A stretch of 35,637 nt of DNA from JBQTII01 sp052388275 (GCA_052388275.1 JBQTII010000055.1:1-35637), one strand, 5' to 3'; positions 1 through 8,325 are shown, numbered from the stretch's first letter. A program made the numbers and translations. Notes: generated from the letters alone by a model not told the origin.

Positions 1-620
1 GTGGTTGTCCTTGATCACCAGTTCCCGGCGCCGTTTCGCGGCCTCGTCATGATCCAAGGAACCGTCGGGGTCGATGCAGTAGGAGATCCGCTTGGCGAGC
101 TTGCGCAGGTTCGATGAATCCAACACCGGGCCTGGGTGAGTAGGAACGCTTCCGCCCATTCGCTGTCCTCGACCGCGGTGTCCCTCGGCAGGGCCGTGAC
201 AGTTTCCGCGACCGCCCGCGCCTGCTCCACCGACACCTCACCCGCCGCCAACGCGGCGCGGGTGTCCGGGAACCGGGTATGCAGCCCCTCCGCCAGGGCG
301 CACGTCGACCTGGCCGCACCCGGTGACATCCGCAGCAGGGTCGACAGGAACGCTGGGTCCGAGGTCGCGGCGTTACTCGCGGCCATCCCCCGCGCCTGGA
401 CCTCCCGGACCAGCGACAGCTGCAACGCCGCAAGCTTCGAGCCGAGCACGTGGGTGCGGCGCAGCAGGTCCAGCACATCCGGCTCGGACTGCCGCCACGC
501 CTGTTCCCCGAGGAGTTTCAGCGCATCATCGACCGCAACCTCCAGGCCGACGAAGGCCTCCAGTTCCGGGGTGATCACGCTGTCCGCCATACCCGGGATT
601 CTACCCGAGATCACCGACAT
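1..620 (-). pseudogene. DUF222 / HNH-endonuclease-type protein, frameshifted and cut by the window edge
   Basis: The N-terminal part resembles the DUF222 domain found ahead of HNH nuclease domains in actinobacterial repeat-family proteins: an Ala/Arg-rich helical protein with an ALAAGEVSVEQARAVAETV stretch. From the start the frame reads to ...AFLLTQAR and then turns into low-quality sequence. One base over, the family-like sequence continues as VLDSSNLRKLAKR, then ISYCIDPDGSLDHDEAAKRR, to the window edge. Adding one C to the CC run near 126-127 (GG on the coding strand) restores a single frame, so this is a one-base deletion or a sequencing error. The HNH part would lie left of the window. 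The start is uncertain: ATG at 620 or at 590, neither with a clear ribosome site. The family is usually multicopy, with no settled role. Confidence 0.75.
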
Positions 621-1339
621 TTGTACTGGTCAGGCCCTGTTTTCGCCGCCTCATTGACCCCACCGGTACCTAATTTCTGAGGCTACATCAGGCGAGGTAT
701 AGAGGGCACATCGGAACCCGTCCTTCCCGCCCCGAGTCGAGGCCTTCCGAACGGTCCTTCCCCAGCCGATACGCGCCCGCATCTGAGGGTTGCGGGCAGT
801 GTTGACCCGGTGTCCTTGGTCGTGGAGGGAGAACACGACCGCGTAAACTTGACCGTGCCGGCGGGGTGTTCCTGCCCCGCCCCGCTTCTCGCCGGGCGGT
901 CGTGTTCTTCGGGACCCTCCACGCCCAAGGTGGGTCAAGACTGCCGCCCCCGACCACGACACGCGCCCGCACCCGCACCCCGAACAGTGCCCCACACCAA
1001 CCGGGCCCCGCCAGTACGTGCGGTAAGTGGGTGGCTGCGGCCAAAAGCGGGCTGTCGCGGCGCTTCCGGTCCTCGGCGCCCGGGGGGGCGCCTGCGGGCC
1101 GGGTCACCTTGCCACCGAAGAGTGCGGGTTGCTCGCCGTGGGTGGCAAGCGGACGGTGGTGCAGGTCACTGGGAGCGTCACCCGTCGAAAGTTGTACCGG
1201 CTGGTGGTGCGGTCGGCACGGATCCGGCTGGGGTGCAGGTCGGTACGGATCCGGCTGGTGCGCAGGTCGGTACGGCCATGACCGGTGGGCGAGGTGCCGG
1301 CGGGTGGCGCGGGCCGACGGCGACCTCGAACTGTTGAGG
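621..1339. other. about 720-base stretch without a recognisable gene
   Basis: Several long open frames exist on both strands, as expected at this G+C content, but none gives a recognisable family or consistent codon bias, and none has a convincing ribosome site. The stretch holds the 27-bp repeat described separately. It separates the broken DUF222 gene from the methyltransferase, and may be decayed coding DNA. Confidence 0.5.
1197..1277. repeat. three tandem 27-bp units
   Basis: Units start at 1197, 1224 and 1251. Each begins CCGGCTGG and continues into a GGTCGG(C/T)ACGG segment. The second and third differ at a few positions and the first is more diverged. Read on the plus strand they would give a nine-residue period (PAG-x-QVGTD), but no supported gene covers them. 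They lie downstream of the methyltransferase gene. Confidence 0.7.
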
Positions 1340-2140
1340 CTAGAGCGGCTTGCGCCCGGCCGCGACGAAGATCGGGAAGAAGCCGCGCGGGCGCTGCGTC
1401 AGCGCGTCGAAGTCCTCGTAATCCCGTTGCCAGCGCGCGAGATCGCCCTGGTCGGCGAATCCGCCGGTGAGCAGGGCCTGCCGAGCGGCCCACGCGGGTG
1501 AGCGCCAGCCCGGCTCGAGGTCCTGAACCACGAGGTATCCGGTGTCGATGACGATGTCCAGGTCCGCGCCGCGCAGCAGCTCCGTCAGCCGCAGACCGGT
1601 GAGGGCGTCGTTGCCTCGTGCCGCATGCCAGGCGCGATAGCGCTCCCACATCTCGAGCTGGACCCCGAGGTCGGGACGGAAGCGGATGGTGGTGGCCTCG
1701 ATGTCGGCCAGGTACACCACGCCACCGGGGCGCACGAGCTCGGCAGCGTGGTCGACGATCGTCTGCTCGGTCGGCCCGTTGTGGGCCAGCACATGGCGCA
1801 GCACCGCGACGTCCATCGAGGCGGGCGCGATGCCGGAGGCCGCGACGTCGGCGATCACCTCGACGCTCGCGTTGGCCGCTCCCACCCCGGCGAGCAGCGA
1901 GCGTGCGACCTCGATCGCCGGGGCGTCGCCGTCCACGCCGTGCACCCAGCCCTGCGGGCCCACCACCTGCGCCATCGCCATCAAGGCGGCGCCCGGGCCG
2001 CAGCCGAGATCTGCCACCCGCGCCCCGGGCACGATCCCGGCCCGCGTCCACAGCTCGGCCTCCTGCTCGCGGGCGACCTGGGCCATCCGGCGGTAGCGGT
2101 GGATCTCGGCCTCACTCATGCGCAGCGCGTACTCGGTCAC
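1340..2140 (-). CDS. class I SAM-dependent methyltransferase
   Basis: A 266-residue protein with a Rossmann-type methyltransferase fold. Motif I (VADLGCGPG) is at residues 42-50. The acidic residue that would hold the SAM ribose is in VHGVDGD near 66-72, and a hydrophobic strand ending LADIEAT is near 145. The N-terminal helix (SEAEIHRYRRMAQVAREQEAE) is typical of stand-alone enzymes acting on small molecules. The ATG at 2140 is supported by GGAGGAG a few bases upstream. The gene stands alone, divergent from the next one over a 253-base gap. The substrate cannot be told from sequence; quinone, polyketide or other small-molecule methylation are all possible. Confidence 0.85.
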   Translation of the reverse strand: MTEYALRMSEAEIHRYRRMAQVAREQEAELWTRAGIVPGARVADLGCGPGAALMAMAQVVGPQGWVHGVDGDAPAIEVARSLLAGVGAANASVEVIADVAASGIAPASMDVAVLRHVLAHNGPTEQTIVDHAAELVRPGGVVYLADIEATTIRFRPDLGVQLEMWERYRAWHAARGNDALTGLRLTELLRGADLDIVIDTGYLVVQDLEPGWRSPAWAARQALLTGGFADQGDLARWQRDYEDFDALTQRPRGFFPIFVAAGRKPL

Positions 2141-2393
2141 GGCTCCTCCACTACGCCGACGGGCATCAGATCGAGCTCGCAGCCAATCGTTGCCGGGGCA
2201 TCGTGGTCAACCCCGCGGCGCCCACCCACACGGGCCTGTCCGAATCGCCGGGTAGGTCCGGGCTCGCACCGCCTTGGGGATCAGCCGAACGGACAGTTCC
2301 ACGACTGCGCTCGCCCGGGGCGAATCCGCGCTCCTGGGCCTTGCGTCTGATCGCCATCGGTCGCCTTGGCCGGTGAGCCAGAGGGGTGCAGCG

Positions 2394-2876
2394 ATGTCGG
2401 AGTACGAGTACGGCGCGGATTCGCCCTACGAGGACCTCTCCGCGGTGGAGCCGGCGGAGTCCACGGACCCGTCCTGGAGCCGTTCGCGCCTATCCGAGGA
2501 GACCGACGCCTCCCGCGAGCTGCGGGCTGCCCGCCTGGTCTACGCCGGGGTGCGCGACGCCGAGCGGGTGGCCGCCGTCATCTACGGCTCGATTTTTCGG
2601 CGCATCACCGTCTACGTCCTGGGCCTGACCGATGATCTGCAGTGGGTCTCGGCGGTCGAGGCGATGTGGAACGCCGGTGTCGTGGTCGTGCTGGAGGACA
2701 TCAAACCCACCGAGTTCGACCCCAGCCCCACCGCGGAGCTGCCCACCGACGCCGAGATCCGCGCCGCGGACCTGCTCGTGCTGGTCGGGCGCTACGAGAA
2801 CGACGCCCGCGCCCTGGCCCAGGCGGCGCGCTGCAACACCCCGGCCGTGCCGCTGCGCGCCCTCGTGCAGAGCTGA
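2394..2876 (+). CDS. hypothetical protein, 160 residues
   Basis: I do not recognise the family. The first 40 residues are acidic and probably disordered (EYEYGADSPYEDLS). The rest looks folded and alternates hydrophobic strands and helices: RITVYVLGLTD, AGVVVVLEDI and AADLLVLVGRYE, which suggests a small Rossmann-like alpha/beta domain. There is no signal peptide or membrane segment. The ATG at 2394 follows GAGGGG at a good distance; longer frames upstream have poor codon bias. It converges on the following SDR gene, with a hairpin between them. Codon use matches the neighbours, so a real gene is likely. Confidence 0.7.
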   Translation: MSEYEYGADSPYEDLSAVEPAESTDPSWSRSRLSEETDASRELRAARLVYAGVRDAERVAAVIYGSIFRRITVYVLGLTDDLQWVSAVEAMWNAGVVVVLEDIKPTEFDPSPTAELPTDAEIRAADLLVLVGRYENDARALAQAARCNTPAVPLRALVQS

Positions 2877-2900
2877 CCCCGCGCCGCACCACAACCCTCG

Positions 2901-2921
2901 TAGCGTCCTTCGGACGCAAGG
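2901..2921. terminator. hairpin between convergent genes, contains the TCGGACGCAAGG element
   Basis: GCGTCC at 2903-2908 pairs perfectly with GGACGC at 2912-2917 around a three-base loop. It sits 26 bases after the stop of the hypothetical gene and directly next to the stop of the SDR gene on the other strand, where a bidirectional terminator would lie. There is no U-tract. The same 12-base core occurs at 12667 and 26312. Confidence 0.5.
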
Positions 2922-2923
2922 GT

Positions 2924-3682
2924 CTACAGCGAGCGGGTGAGGCCGCCGTCGACGGGCAGCATCACGCCGGTGAGGTAGGACGCGGCGGGGCTGAGCAGGA
3001 AGGCCGCCACGCGCCCGAACTCTGCGGGCTCGCCGTAACGGCGCAGCGGGATGCTCGCGCTGTGCCGGTTGCGCGAGGCCTCGGCGTCCCCGGTCAGGCC
3101 GTCGAGCTCGCGGATGCGATCGGTCGCCAGCCGCCCCGGCAGCAGGGCGTTGACGCGCACCCCGCGCGGGCCGAGCTCGTCGGCGAGGGTCTTGGCCACC
3201 ATCCCCAGCCCGGGCCGCAGGCCATTGGAGATGGCGAGGCCTGTGACCGGCGCGCGCACCGAGGTGGAGAGCACCAGCACGATCGACCCGCCCTCACCGA
3301 GGGCGTTGGCCACCGCCCTCGCCGCGCGCACCGTGCCCAGAAAGACCGTCTCGAAACCGGCTCGCCACATCTCGTCGGTGGTGTCCATCGCCGAACCCGC
3401 GGGCGGACCACCGACGCTGATCAGGGCCCCATCGAGGCGCCCGAAGCGCCCGTGCGCGGCGGCGACCAGACGTTCCGCGGCCCCCGGGGTGGCCATGTCC
3501 TCGGCCAGCCCGACGGCGTTGCCGGGCCCCAGCTCGGCGGCGGCCGCCGCTACGTCGGCTTCGGTGCGGGCGCTCAACACGACCTTGGCGCCCTCGTCGA
3601 CCAACGCGGCAGCGCCGGCGTTGCCGAGCCCGCGGCTGGCTCCGGTGATCAGGTAGACCCGTCCGGCGAGTCCGAGATCCAT
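2924..3682 (-). CDS. SDR-family oxidoreductase with an atypical active site
   Basis: A 252-residue short-chain dehydrogenase/reductase. The NAD(P)-binding TGASRGLG is at residues 13-20, the Asn-rich strand reads ALISVGGPP, and the end reads YLTGVMLPVDGGLTRSL as in FabG-like enzymes. The usual Tyr-x3-Lys pair is missing. The stretch AISNGLRPGLGMVAKTLADE aligns with YAASKAGLxxLTKSLA so that Tyr becomes Ser and Lys becomes Arg. A subgroup of SDRs with a similar SN-x-x-R stretch is known to me, so this may be a subfamily trait rather than decay. The ATG at 3682 is preferred because it leads straight into the Rossmann strand; an ATG at 3703 would add seven residues. Substrate unknown. Confidence 0.82.
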   Translation of the reverse strand: MDLGLAGRVYLITGASRGLGNAGAAALVDEGAKVVLSARTEADVAAAAAELGPGNAVGLAEDMATPGAAERLVAAAHGRFGRLDGALISVGGPPAGSAMDTTDEMWRAGFETVFLGTVRAARAVANALGEGGSIVLVLSTSVRAPVTGLAISNGLRPGLGMVAKTLADELGPRGVRVNALLPGRLATDRIRELDGLTGDAEASRNRHSASIPLRRYGEPAEFGRVAAFLLSPAASYLTGVMLPVDGGLTRSL

Positions 3683-3758
3683 ATGTGCATCTTGCCCCAG
3701 CATGATCACCGGGTGTAGGTGCGCAGGGCCGAGCGGGTGACTGATCGCTAACGCACCG

Positions 3759-4535
3759 TCAGGTGCCGACGCGCTCGGGTCGGCTGCGGGCCGCGTTTCG
3801 CTCGGCAGCCTCGCGGCGGGCGAGCGCCGCGGCGCCGATCGGCCCGATCGCGGCAAAGACGTACCACTGCCAGCCGTAGGAGCGATGCAGCAGCTCACTG
3901 TGGGAATCAGGCAGCTCAAGCGGACTGGGCACAGCGTTTCCCTGGACGACCGCAGGCGCTGGATCCTGTTCGCGCAGCTGCAGGTAGCCGCCGAACACCT
4001 GGTAGGGCAGCGCGCTGCCCAGGCGGGCGACGTCGATCCGGGCAACCTGCCCGGCCGGCAGATCGGCGGCGTTGGGAGGACCTGGCTGGCTCGGCCGCAG
4101 GACACCCCTCACCCGAACCTCACCAGCGGGGGTGGCCGGGACCTGTGGCGACCCGCCGGCAGCGGGGGCGGCCACGAAGCCACGATTGACCAGCACCGCC
4201 GGGCCCTCGGCGCTCACCAAGGGGGTGAGCAGGTTAAATCCGGCCTGCCCCTGCTGCGCCCGGTTGCGGACGAAGACCTCTCGCGCCGTGTCGTAGGTGC
4301 CCACTGCGCTCACCGCGCGATAGTCGTCCGCCGCGTCGACCTCCCCGCCGAGCGTGCTCAACTCGGCGATGGGCAGCGGCGAAGCCGAGCTGTTCCCGAA
4401 GATCCGGTCGTTACGGGCAACGGTGGAATCCAGGCGTCCGAACTGCCAGTTCGCCAGGGCGATGCACCCCGGTACCGACAGCGCCGCGAGGACCAGCAAC
4501 GCGATCCAGCGCGGGGTGAGCAGGAACCGATACAT
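3759..4535 (-). CDS. SURF1-family protein (cytochrome oxidase assembly)
   Basis: A 258-residue membrane protein with the SURF1 layout: one membrane helix near residues 7-26 (WIALLVLAALSVPG...), a large outside domain and a second helix near the C-terminus (WQWYVFAAIGPIGAAALA). Family landmarks are NWQFGRLD after the first helix, VLVNRGFV in the middle and SYGWQWY before the last helix. SURF1 helps haem a insertion or assembly of aa3-type cytochrome c oxidase in the plasma membrane. The ATG at 4535, preceded by GGGCGGG, is preferred over the longer form from 4562. The protein ends in a charged Arg/Glu-rich tail. No oxidase gene lies in this window. Confidence 0.88.
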   Translation of the reverse strand: MYRFLLTPRWIALLVLAALSVPGCIALANWQFGRLDSTVARNDRIFGNSSASPLPIAELSTLGGEVDAADDYRAVSAVGTYDTAREVFVRNRAQQGQAGFNLLTPLVSAEGPAVLVNRGFVAAPAAGGSPQVPATPAGEVRVRGVLRPSQPGPPNAADLPAGQVARIDVARLGSALPYQVFGGYLQLREQDPAPAVVQGNAVPSPLELPDSHSELLHRSYGWQWYVFAAIGPIGAAALARREAAERNAARSRPERVGT

Positions 4536-4607
4536 CCCGCCCACGGTAGTCACCGCCCGCACACCCCTCCGTCGGTGGGAGTGCCGAGCGCAACAGGCTC
4601 GAGCTGA

Positions 4608-4665
4608 GAAATTACTAGTTCATCGCAAACACAGGCCATTAGTAACTAGATTACTTGCAAATGCA
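4608..4665. promoter_or_regulatory. AT-rich palindromic patch upstream of moaA
   Basis: This patch is much richer in A+T than anything around it. It contains AGTAACTAGATTACT at 4641-4655, a 5-bp-armed palindrome (AGTAA/TTACT), and AATTACTAGTT at 4610-4620, whose reverse complement resembles AACTAGATTACTT at 4645-4657. It lies about 140-195 bases before the moaA start, in the gap between divergent moaA and SURF1. An operator or promoter element is likely, but the regulator is unknown. Confidence 0.45.
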
Positions 4666-4802
4666 CGACAATCTATCCGATTTGGGGTGCAGGACTCGAT
4701 ATAGGTGCTGGTCAGGGCCACCATGAGGTGCCCCGATTTGTGACCGCGCGTAGGGCCTGGCGCGTACCCTGAGGGATCCGTCGAGACACCGAGGAGCGCC
4801 CC

Positions 4803-5795
4803 GTGATCCTGAGCGACACGTTCGGTCGTGTGGCCACCGATCTGCGGGTCTCGCTGACCGACAAGTGCAACCTGCGGTGTACCTACTGCATGCCGGCCGA
4901 GGGCCTGGACTGGCTGCCCAACGACAAGCTGCTCAGTGATGATGAGATCGTGCGCCTGGTCGGTGTCGCGGTCACGCTCCTCGGCGTCGAGGAGGTGCGC
5001 TTCACCGGCGGTGAGCCCCTGGTGCGCCGCGGCATTGTGGACATCATCGCCAAATGTGCCCAGTTCACCCCGCGTCCGAAGATGTCGGTCACGACCAATG
5101 GGCTGGGCCTGGCGAAGATCGCGCACTCTCTCGCCGAGGCCGGTCTGGACCGGGTCAATATCTCCCTGGACACCATGGACGCCAAGGTCTTCGCCGACCT
5201 CACCAGGCGCGACCGCCACCACGACGTCCTGGACGGCATGGCCGCCGCGGCCGCGGCGGGCCTGCTCCCGGTGAAGGTGAACGCCGTGCTGATGCGCGGG
5301 GTCAACGACGCCGACCCCGAGCGAATCTTGGGCTACTGCCTGGAGAAGGGCTACGAACTGCGCTTCATCGAGCAGATGCCGCTCGATGCCCAGCACGGCT
5401 GGGACCGCGCGGACATGATCACTGCGGACGAGATCCTGACCAAGCTCTGCGCGCACTACACGCTGACGCCAGAACCCTCCAGCATTCGCGGCAGCGCGCC
5501 GGCGGAGCGCTGGTACGTCGACGGCGGCCCGGCCACCGTGGGCATCATCGCGAGTGTCACCCGCCCGTTCTGTGGGGACTGCGACCGGGTCCGGCTCACC
5601 GCCGACGGCCAGGTGCGCAACTGCTTGTTCGCCCGCGAGGAGTCCGACCTGCGCCTGGCGATGCGGGCTGGGGCGAGTGACGCCGAACTGGCGCAGCGCT
5701 GGCAGATCGCGATGCACGGCAAGAAGGCCGGGCACGGCATCGACGACCCGAGCTTCCTGCAGCCAGACCGCCCGATGTCCGCCATCGGCGGGTAG
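4803..5795 (+). CDS. moaA: GTP 3',8-cyclase MoaA (molybdenum cofactor synthesis)
   Basis: A 330-residue radical SAM enzyme that, with MoaC, turns GTP into cyclic pyranopterin monophosphate, the first step of molybdenum cofactor synthesis. The N-terminal [4Fe-4S] motif CNLRCTYC uses Cys22, Cys26 and Cys29. The SAM-binding GGEP is at 69-72. The second cluster, which binds substrate, uses Cys257, Cys260 and Cys274 in CGDCDRVRL...VRNC. The chain ends in the Gly-Gly tail that the family needs for activity. The GTG start follows GAGGAG at the usual distance. Length is normal. No other moa gene is next to it; the gene is alone and divergent from SURF1 over an AT-rich gap. Confidence 0.97.
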   Translation: MILSDTFGRVATDLRVSLTDKCNLRCTYCMPAEGLDWLPNDKLLSDDEIVRLVGVAVTLLGVEEVRFTGGEPLVRRGIVDIIAKCAQFTPRPKMSVTTNGLGLAKIAHSLAEAGLDRVNISLDTMDAKVFADLTRRDRHHDVLDGMAAAAAAGLLPVKVNAVLMRGVNDADPERILGYCLEKGYELRFIEQMPLDAQHGWDRADMITADEILTKLCAHYTLTPEPSSIRGSAPAERWYVDGGPATVGIIASVTRPFCGDCDRVRLTADGQVRNCLFAREESDLRLAMRAGASDAELAQRWQIAMHGKKAGHGIDDPSFLQPDRPMSAIGG

Positions 5796-5894
5796 GGCGT
5801 GTCTCCCAACCTCAGGTGAACGCGGTGGGCGTCGATCCGCGCCGCCTATCGGGATTGGGCGACATGCCCTAGGGCGCGGCTGGGAGACGCGCTC
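5795..5894. repeat. 100-bp inverted-repeat element, MITE-like
   Basis: GGGCGTGTCTCCCA at 5795-5808 and TGGGAGACGCGCTC at 5881-5894 are inverted copies matching at 12 of 14 positions. The element begins on the last base of the moaA stop codon. It has no coding capacity. The inside holds a small GGGC/GCCC hairpin near 5857-5869 and a CCCTAGGG palindrome. No clear target-site duplication is seen. It could be a non-autonomous transposable element or simply a transcription-ending structure. Confidence 0.4.
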
Positions 5895-5937
5895 GTTGGG
5901 CACGTCGTCCGCCGTGGTCGCAGGACCCGGGAAAGGG

Positions 5938-5977
5938 GCGATGCCGGGAAGCCACGGGGGGAGCTGCCCGGCATCGC
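5938..5977. terminator. strong GC hairpin downstream of moaA
   Basis: GCGATGCCGGG at 5938-5948 pairs perfectly with CCCGGCATCGC at 5967-5977, giving an 11-bp stem with an 18-base loop that may pair further (AGC/GCT). It lies in the gap between convergent moaA and the DUF3099 gene. A terminator is the simplest reading. There is no U-tract, and the large purine-rich loop leaves a structured RNA possible. Confidence 0.45.
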
Positions 5978-6079
5978 GTCCAAGACCCCAGGGGAAGATC
6001 TCGGCCAGGGGATGACATGAATATTACACGCGTTCAATCGGGCGGGTGGGTGCTTCCCTGGATCTACACCGGGCATCAC

Positions 6080-6388
6080 TCAGGGGTGATCCTGCCCCCG
6101 CAGTGGGGGCAACTGGCTGCGCAGCGGGAGTTCGATCGGCGCCGGAGCGGCCTCGCGGCTGGGTTCGCGGCCGCCATTGGCCACGACCACCGCGACGTAG
6201 GGCAGGACCACGGCCCCGGCGAACAGGATCCAGCGCAGGGGGCCCTCGGTGATGATCGCCCCGAGGAAACAGGCCGTGCGCACACCCATGGAGATCGCGT
6301 AGCGCCGCGTGCGCGCACGGACGTCCTCGGTCAGCGAGGTCCGTGCACCGGTGATCGAGAAGACCTGTGGTGTGGTCCTTCTGCGCAT
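6080..6388 (-). CDS. DUF3099 family membrane protein
   Basis: A 102-residue protein matching the small actinobacterial DUF3099 family: VFSITGARTSLTEDVRARTR at the start, then two close membrane helices (RTACFLGAIITEGPLRWILF and AGAVVLPYVAVVVANGG), then a Pro-rich tail. The function of the family is unknown. The ATG at 6388 follows GAGGTGG. A longer frame to 6553 exists but its extra residues have poor composition. A hairpin with TGCCCCC/GGGGGCA arms (6093-6111) lies inside the last codons and may end transcription. It is divergent from the dodecin gene. Confidence 0.8.
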   Translation of the reverse strand: MRRRTTPQVFSITGARTSLTEDVRARTRRYAISMGVRTACFLGAIITEGPLRWILFAGAVVLPYVAVVVANGGREPSREAAPAPIELPLRSQLPPLRGQDHP

Positions 6389-6539
6389 CGGCCACCTCGC
6401 CCGCCCAGGCCCCTGGGGAAAGGCCGGTACCCCACGGTACGTCGAGGGCCGGCGGTCCCGGCGTCCGGGTGCTCGGGAGTTCGGGGGAAGATGCTCCCCA
6501 CATGGCGCAGCCCCGCACCGTCGCACCCGAGGAGTACCG

Positions 6540-6752
6540 ATGAGCGAGCGCACCTACCGAGTCACCGAGATGGTCGGGACGTCGTCGGACAGCATCGAGG
6601 CGGCCATCAAGGTCGGGATCACCCGCGCGACCGCAACGCTGCGCCACGTCGACTGGTTCGAGGTCACCGAGATCCGTGGCTACATCCGCGACGGCAAGGT
6701 CGACTCCTACCAGGTCGGTATCAAGCTCGGTTTCCGCCTCGAAGACGCTTGA
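6540..6752 (+). CDS. dodecin (flavin-binding storage protein)
   Basis: A 70-residue protein of the dodecin family, which forms hollow dodecamers that bind flavins or CoA. Landmarks are VTEMVGTSSDSIEAAIKVGI, the conserved Trp/Phe in VDWFEVTEIRG, and the strand VDSYQVGIKLGFRLE. Length and order match bacterial dodecins. The ATG at 6540 follows GAGGAG. The dodecin stop lies 40 bases before the start of the MFS gene, so the two may share a transcript. Confidence 0.93.
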   Translation: MSERTYRVTEMVGTSSDSIEAAIKVGITRATATLRHVDWFEVTEIRGYIRDGKVDSYQVGIKLGFRLEDA

Positions 6753-6792
6753 GGGCGCGCAGGTCCGCGCGGCGGTTCCGGCACCTCGGTCG

Positions 6793-8247
6793 ATGACGTC
6801 TTCCGGTTCTGCGCGACTGCGCGAGCGCCCGGGAGTTCTGCTCGCCGTTCTGGTGTACATGAGCCTGTCGACGGCGATCATCTCCTCGCTCGGCATCCTG
6901 CTGATCCCGACCCTGGCCACCGATCACCACGTGTCGCTGTCGGCGGCCCAGTGGATCCTCACCGTCAATCTGCTGGTGGGAGCGGTGTCCACCCCGGTCC
7001 TTGGCCGGCTCGGCGACGGGGCGCATACGCGTCGGGTGCTGCAGCTGACCCTCGGCTGTATCGGCGTGGGCTCGCTGCTGGCGGCCACCGCCACCACCTT
7101 CACCCAGCTGCTGATCGGCCGGGCTTTGCAGGGGGTGGCCTACGGCGTCATTCCGGTGGCCATGGCCCTGGTGCGGGTGCAGCTGCCGGCCGAGCGTGTG
7201 CGGCCCACCGTTGCGATCCTGGCCGTCACCTCGGCCAGCGGGATCGGCCTGGGGTACCCGCTGACCGGCGCGATCGCGCAGTACGCCCACTATCGCCTGG
7301 CCTTCTACCTGGCGATGGCGTTCAGCGTCACCGCCGTCATCGCGATCTCGTTGGTGATTCCACGCCCCCCCGCGCGGACGGTGTCTCGGCCGGCCCGCTT
7401 CGACGTTGCGGGGGCGCTGTTGCTGACCGCTGCCTCGGCAACAGGTCTGTTGGCGCTGTCCGAGAGCGAGCGCTGGGGCTGGAGTTCACCGGCCATCGTT
7501 GGCCTGCTCGCCGCCGCGGCGGTGTGTGCGGTGGTTTGGGTGTGGTGGGAGTTGCGGGTGCCCTCGCCGCTGATCCGCCTGCAACTTTTCCGCCACGCCG
7601 ACGTGCGCCTGGCTCAAGGTGCGGCGCTAGGGCTCGGGATCTCGATGTACGCCGCCTTCACCGCGGTCGCGCAGATCGCCCAGGCCCCGGCGGAGACCGG
7701 CTACGGCGTCGGGCTGTCGGTCGTGATGGCCGGATTGGTGATCATGCCGCTGTCGGTGGCGAGTCAGTTCGCGAGCCGGATTGCGGTCGCGGTTGGGCGG
7801 CGCTGGGGTCAGCACGTGCTGCTCCCGGTGGCCGCCGTCGTGGTGGCCCTCACCGATCTGGCCCTGATCTGGCACCACGGCGAAACCTGGCAACTGCTGG
7901 TAGCCATGGCGCTACTGGGAGTGGGTCTGGGGTGCGGGTGGAGCGCGATGGCGTCGCTGATTCTGTCCGCGGTGCCGGCGAACGAGGTCGGCAGCACGTC
8001 GGGGCTCAATGCGGTGCTGCGGACCTTCGGCGGGGCGGTCGCCTCGGCTGCGATCGCGGCGCTGCTCACCGCCACTGCGGCCGACGGTGTCACCACCGAC
8101 GCCGGGTACCAGCGCGCCTTCGCCATGTCGGCTCTGGTGGCCACCGCGCTGGCCGCCTGGGTCGGGCTCCGCGCGTGGGCCGCCCACGGCCGGCTGCGGG
8201 CCGGCGCCGGTGCCGCGGACCTCGCCGAGATTTCCGGCGCCGGCTAG
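6793..8247 (+). CDS. MFS transporter, drug/H+ antiporter type (DHA2-like)
   Basis: A 484-residue integral membrane protein with 12-14 predicted helices. Motif A-like LGRLGDGAHTRRVLQ lies between the second and third helices, and a long run of hydrophobic helices follows. Size and pattern suit the DHA2 (EmrB/QacA-like) branch that exports drugs or other small molecules using the proton gradient. Substrate unknown. The start at 6793 (MTSSGSARL...) is chosen because it places a short charged tail before the first helix; the ribosome site is weak. It follows the dodecin gene in the same direction. No regulator gene is adjacent. Confidence 0.88.
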   Translation: MTSSGSARLRERPGVLLAVLVYMSLSTAIISSLGILLIPTLATDHHVSLSAAQWILTVNLLVGAVSTPVLGRLGDGAHTRRVLQLTLGCIGVGSLLAATATTFTQLLIGRALQGVAYGVIPVAMALVRVQLPAERVRPTVAILAVTSASGIGLGYPLTGAIAQYAHYRLAFYLAMAFSVTAVIAISLVIPRPPARTVSRPARFDVAGALLLTAASATGLLALSESERWGWSSPAIVGLLAAAAVCAVVWVWWELRVPSPLIRLQLFRHADVRLAQGAALGLGISMYAAFTAVAQIAQAPAETGYGVGLSVVMAGLVIMPLSVASQFASRIAVAVGRRWGQHVLLPVAAVVVALTDLALIWHHGETWQLLVAMALLGVGLGCGWSAMASLILSAVPANEVGSTSGLNAVLRTFGGAVASAAIAALLTATAADGVTTDAGYQRAFAMSALVATALAAWVGLRAWAAHGRLRAGAGAADLAEISGAG

Positions 8248-8325
8248 AAGTTTCTGCTCCGGGAGGGATCCCACGCCCACCCCAATTACGTCCTAGGGGC
8301 CACGGAACTTTCCCGGGGAGGGGAC

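Noticed and set aside
651..995. minus-strand frame with FSLHDQGHRVNTARNPQMRA, vaguely transposase-like
   Set aside because: The likeness is confined to a few residues and the rest of the frame has no catalytic motif; not enough to call a mobile-element relic.
2166..2357. 63-codon minus-strand frame in the methyltransferase/unknown-gene gap
   Set aside because: No ribosome site, no family likeness, and it fills the divergent promoter region.
6017..6796. plus-strand frame starting ATGAATATTACACGC behind the hairpin after moaA
   Set aside because: Runs antisense to the DUF3099 gene and then shadows dodecin; codon bias is poor after the first few codons.
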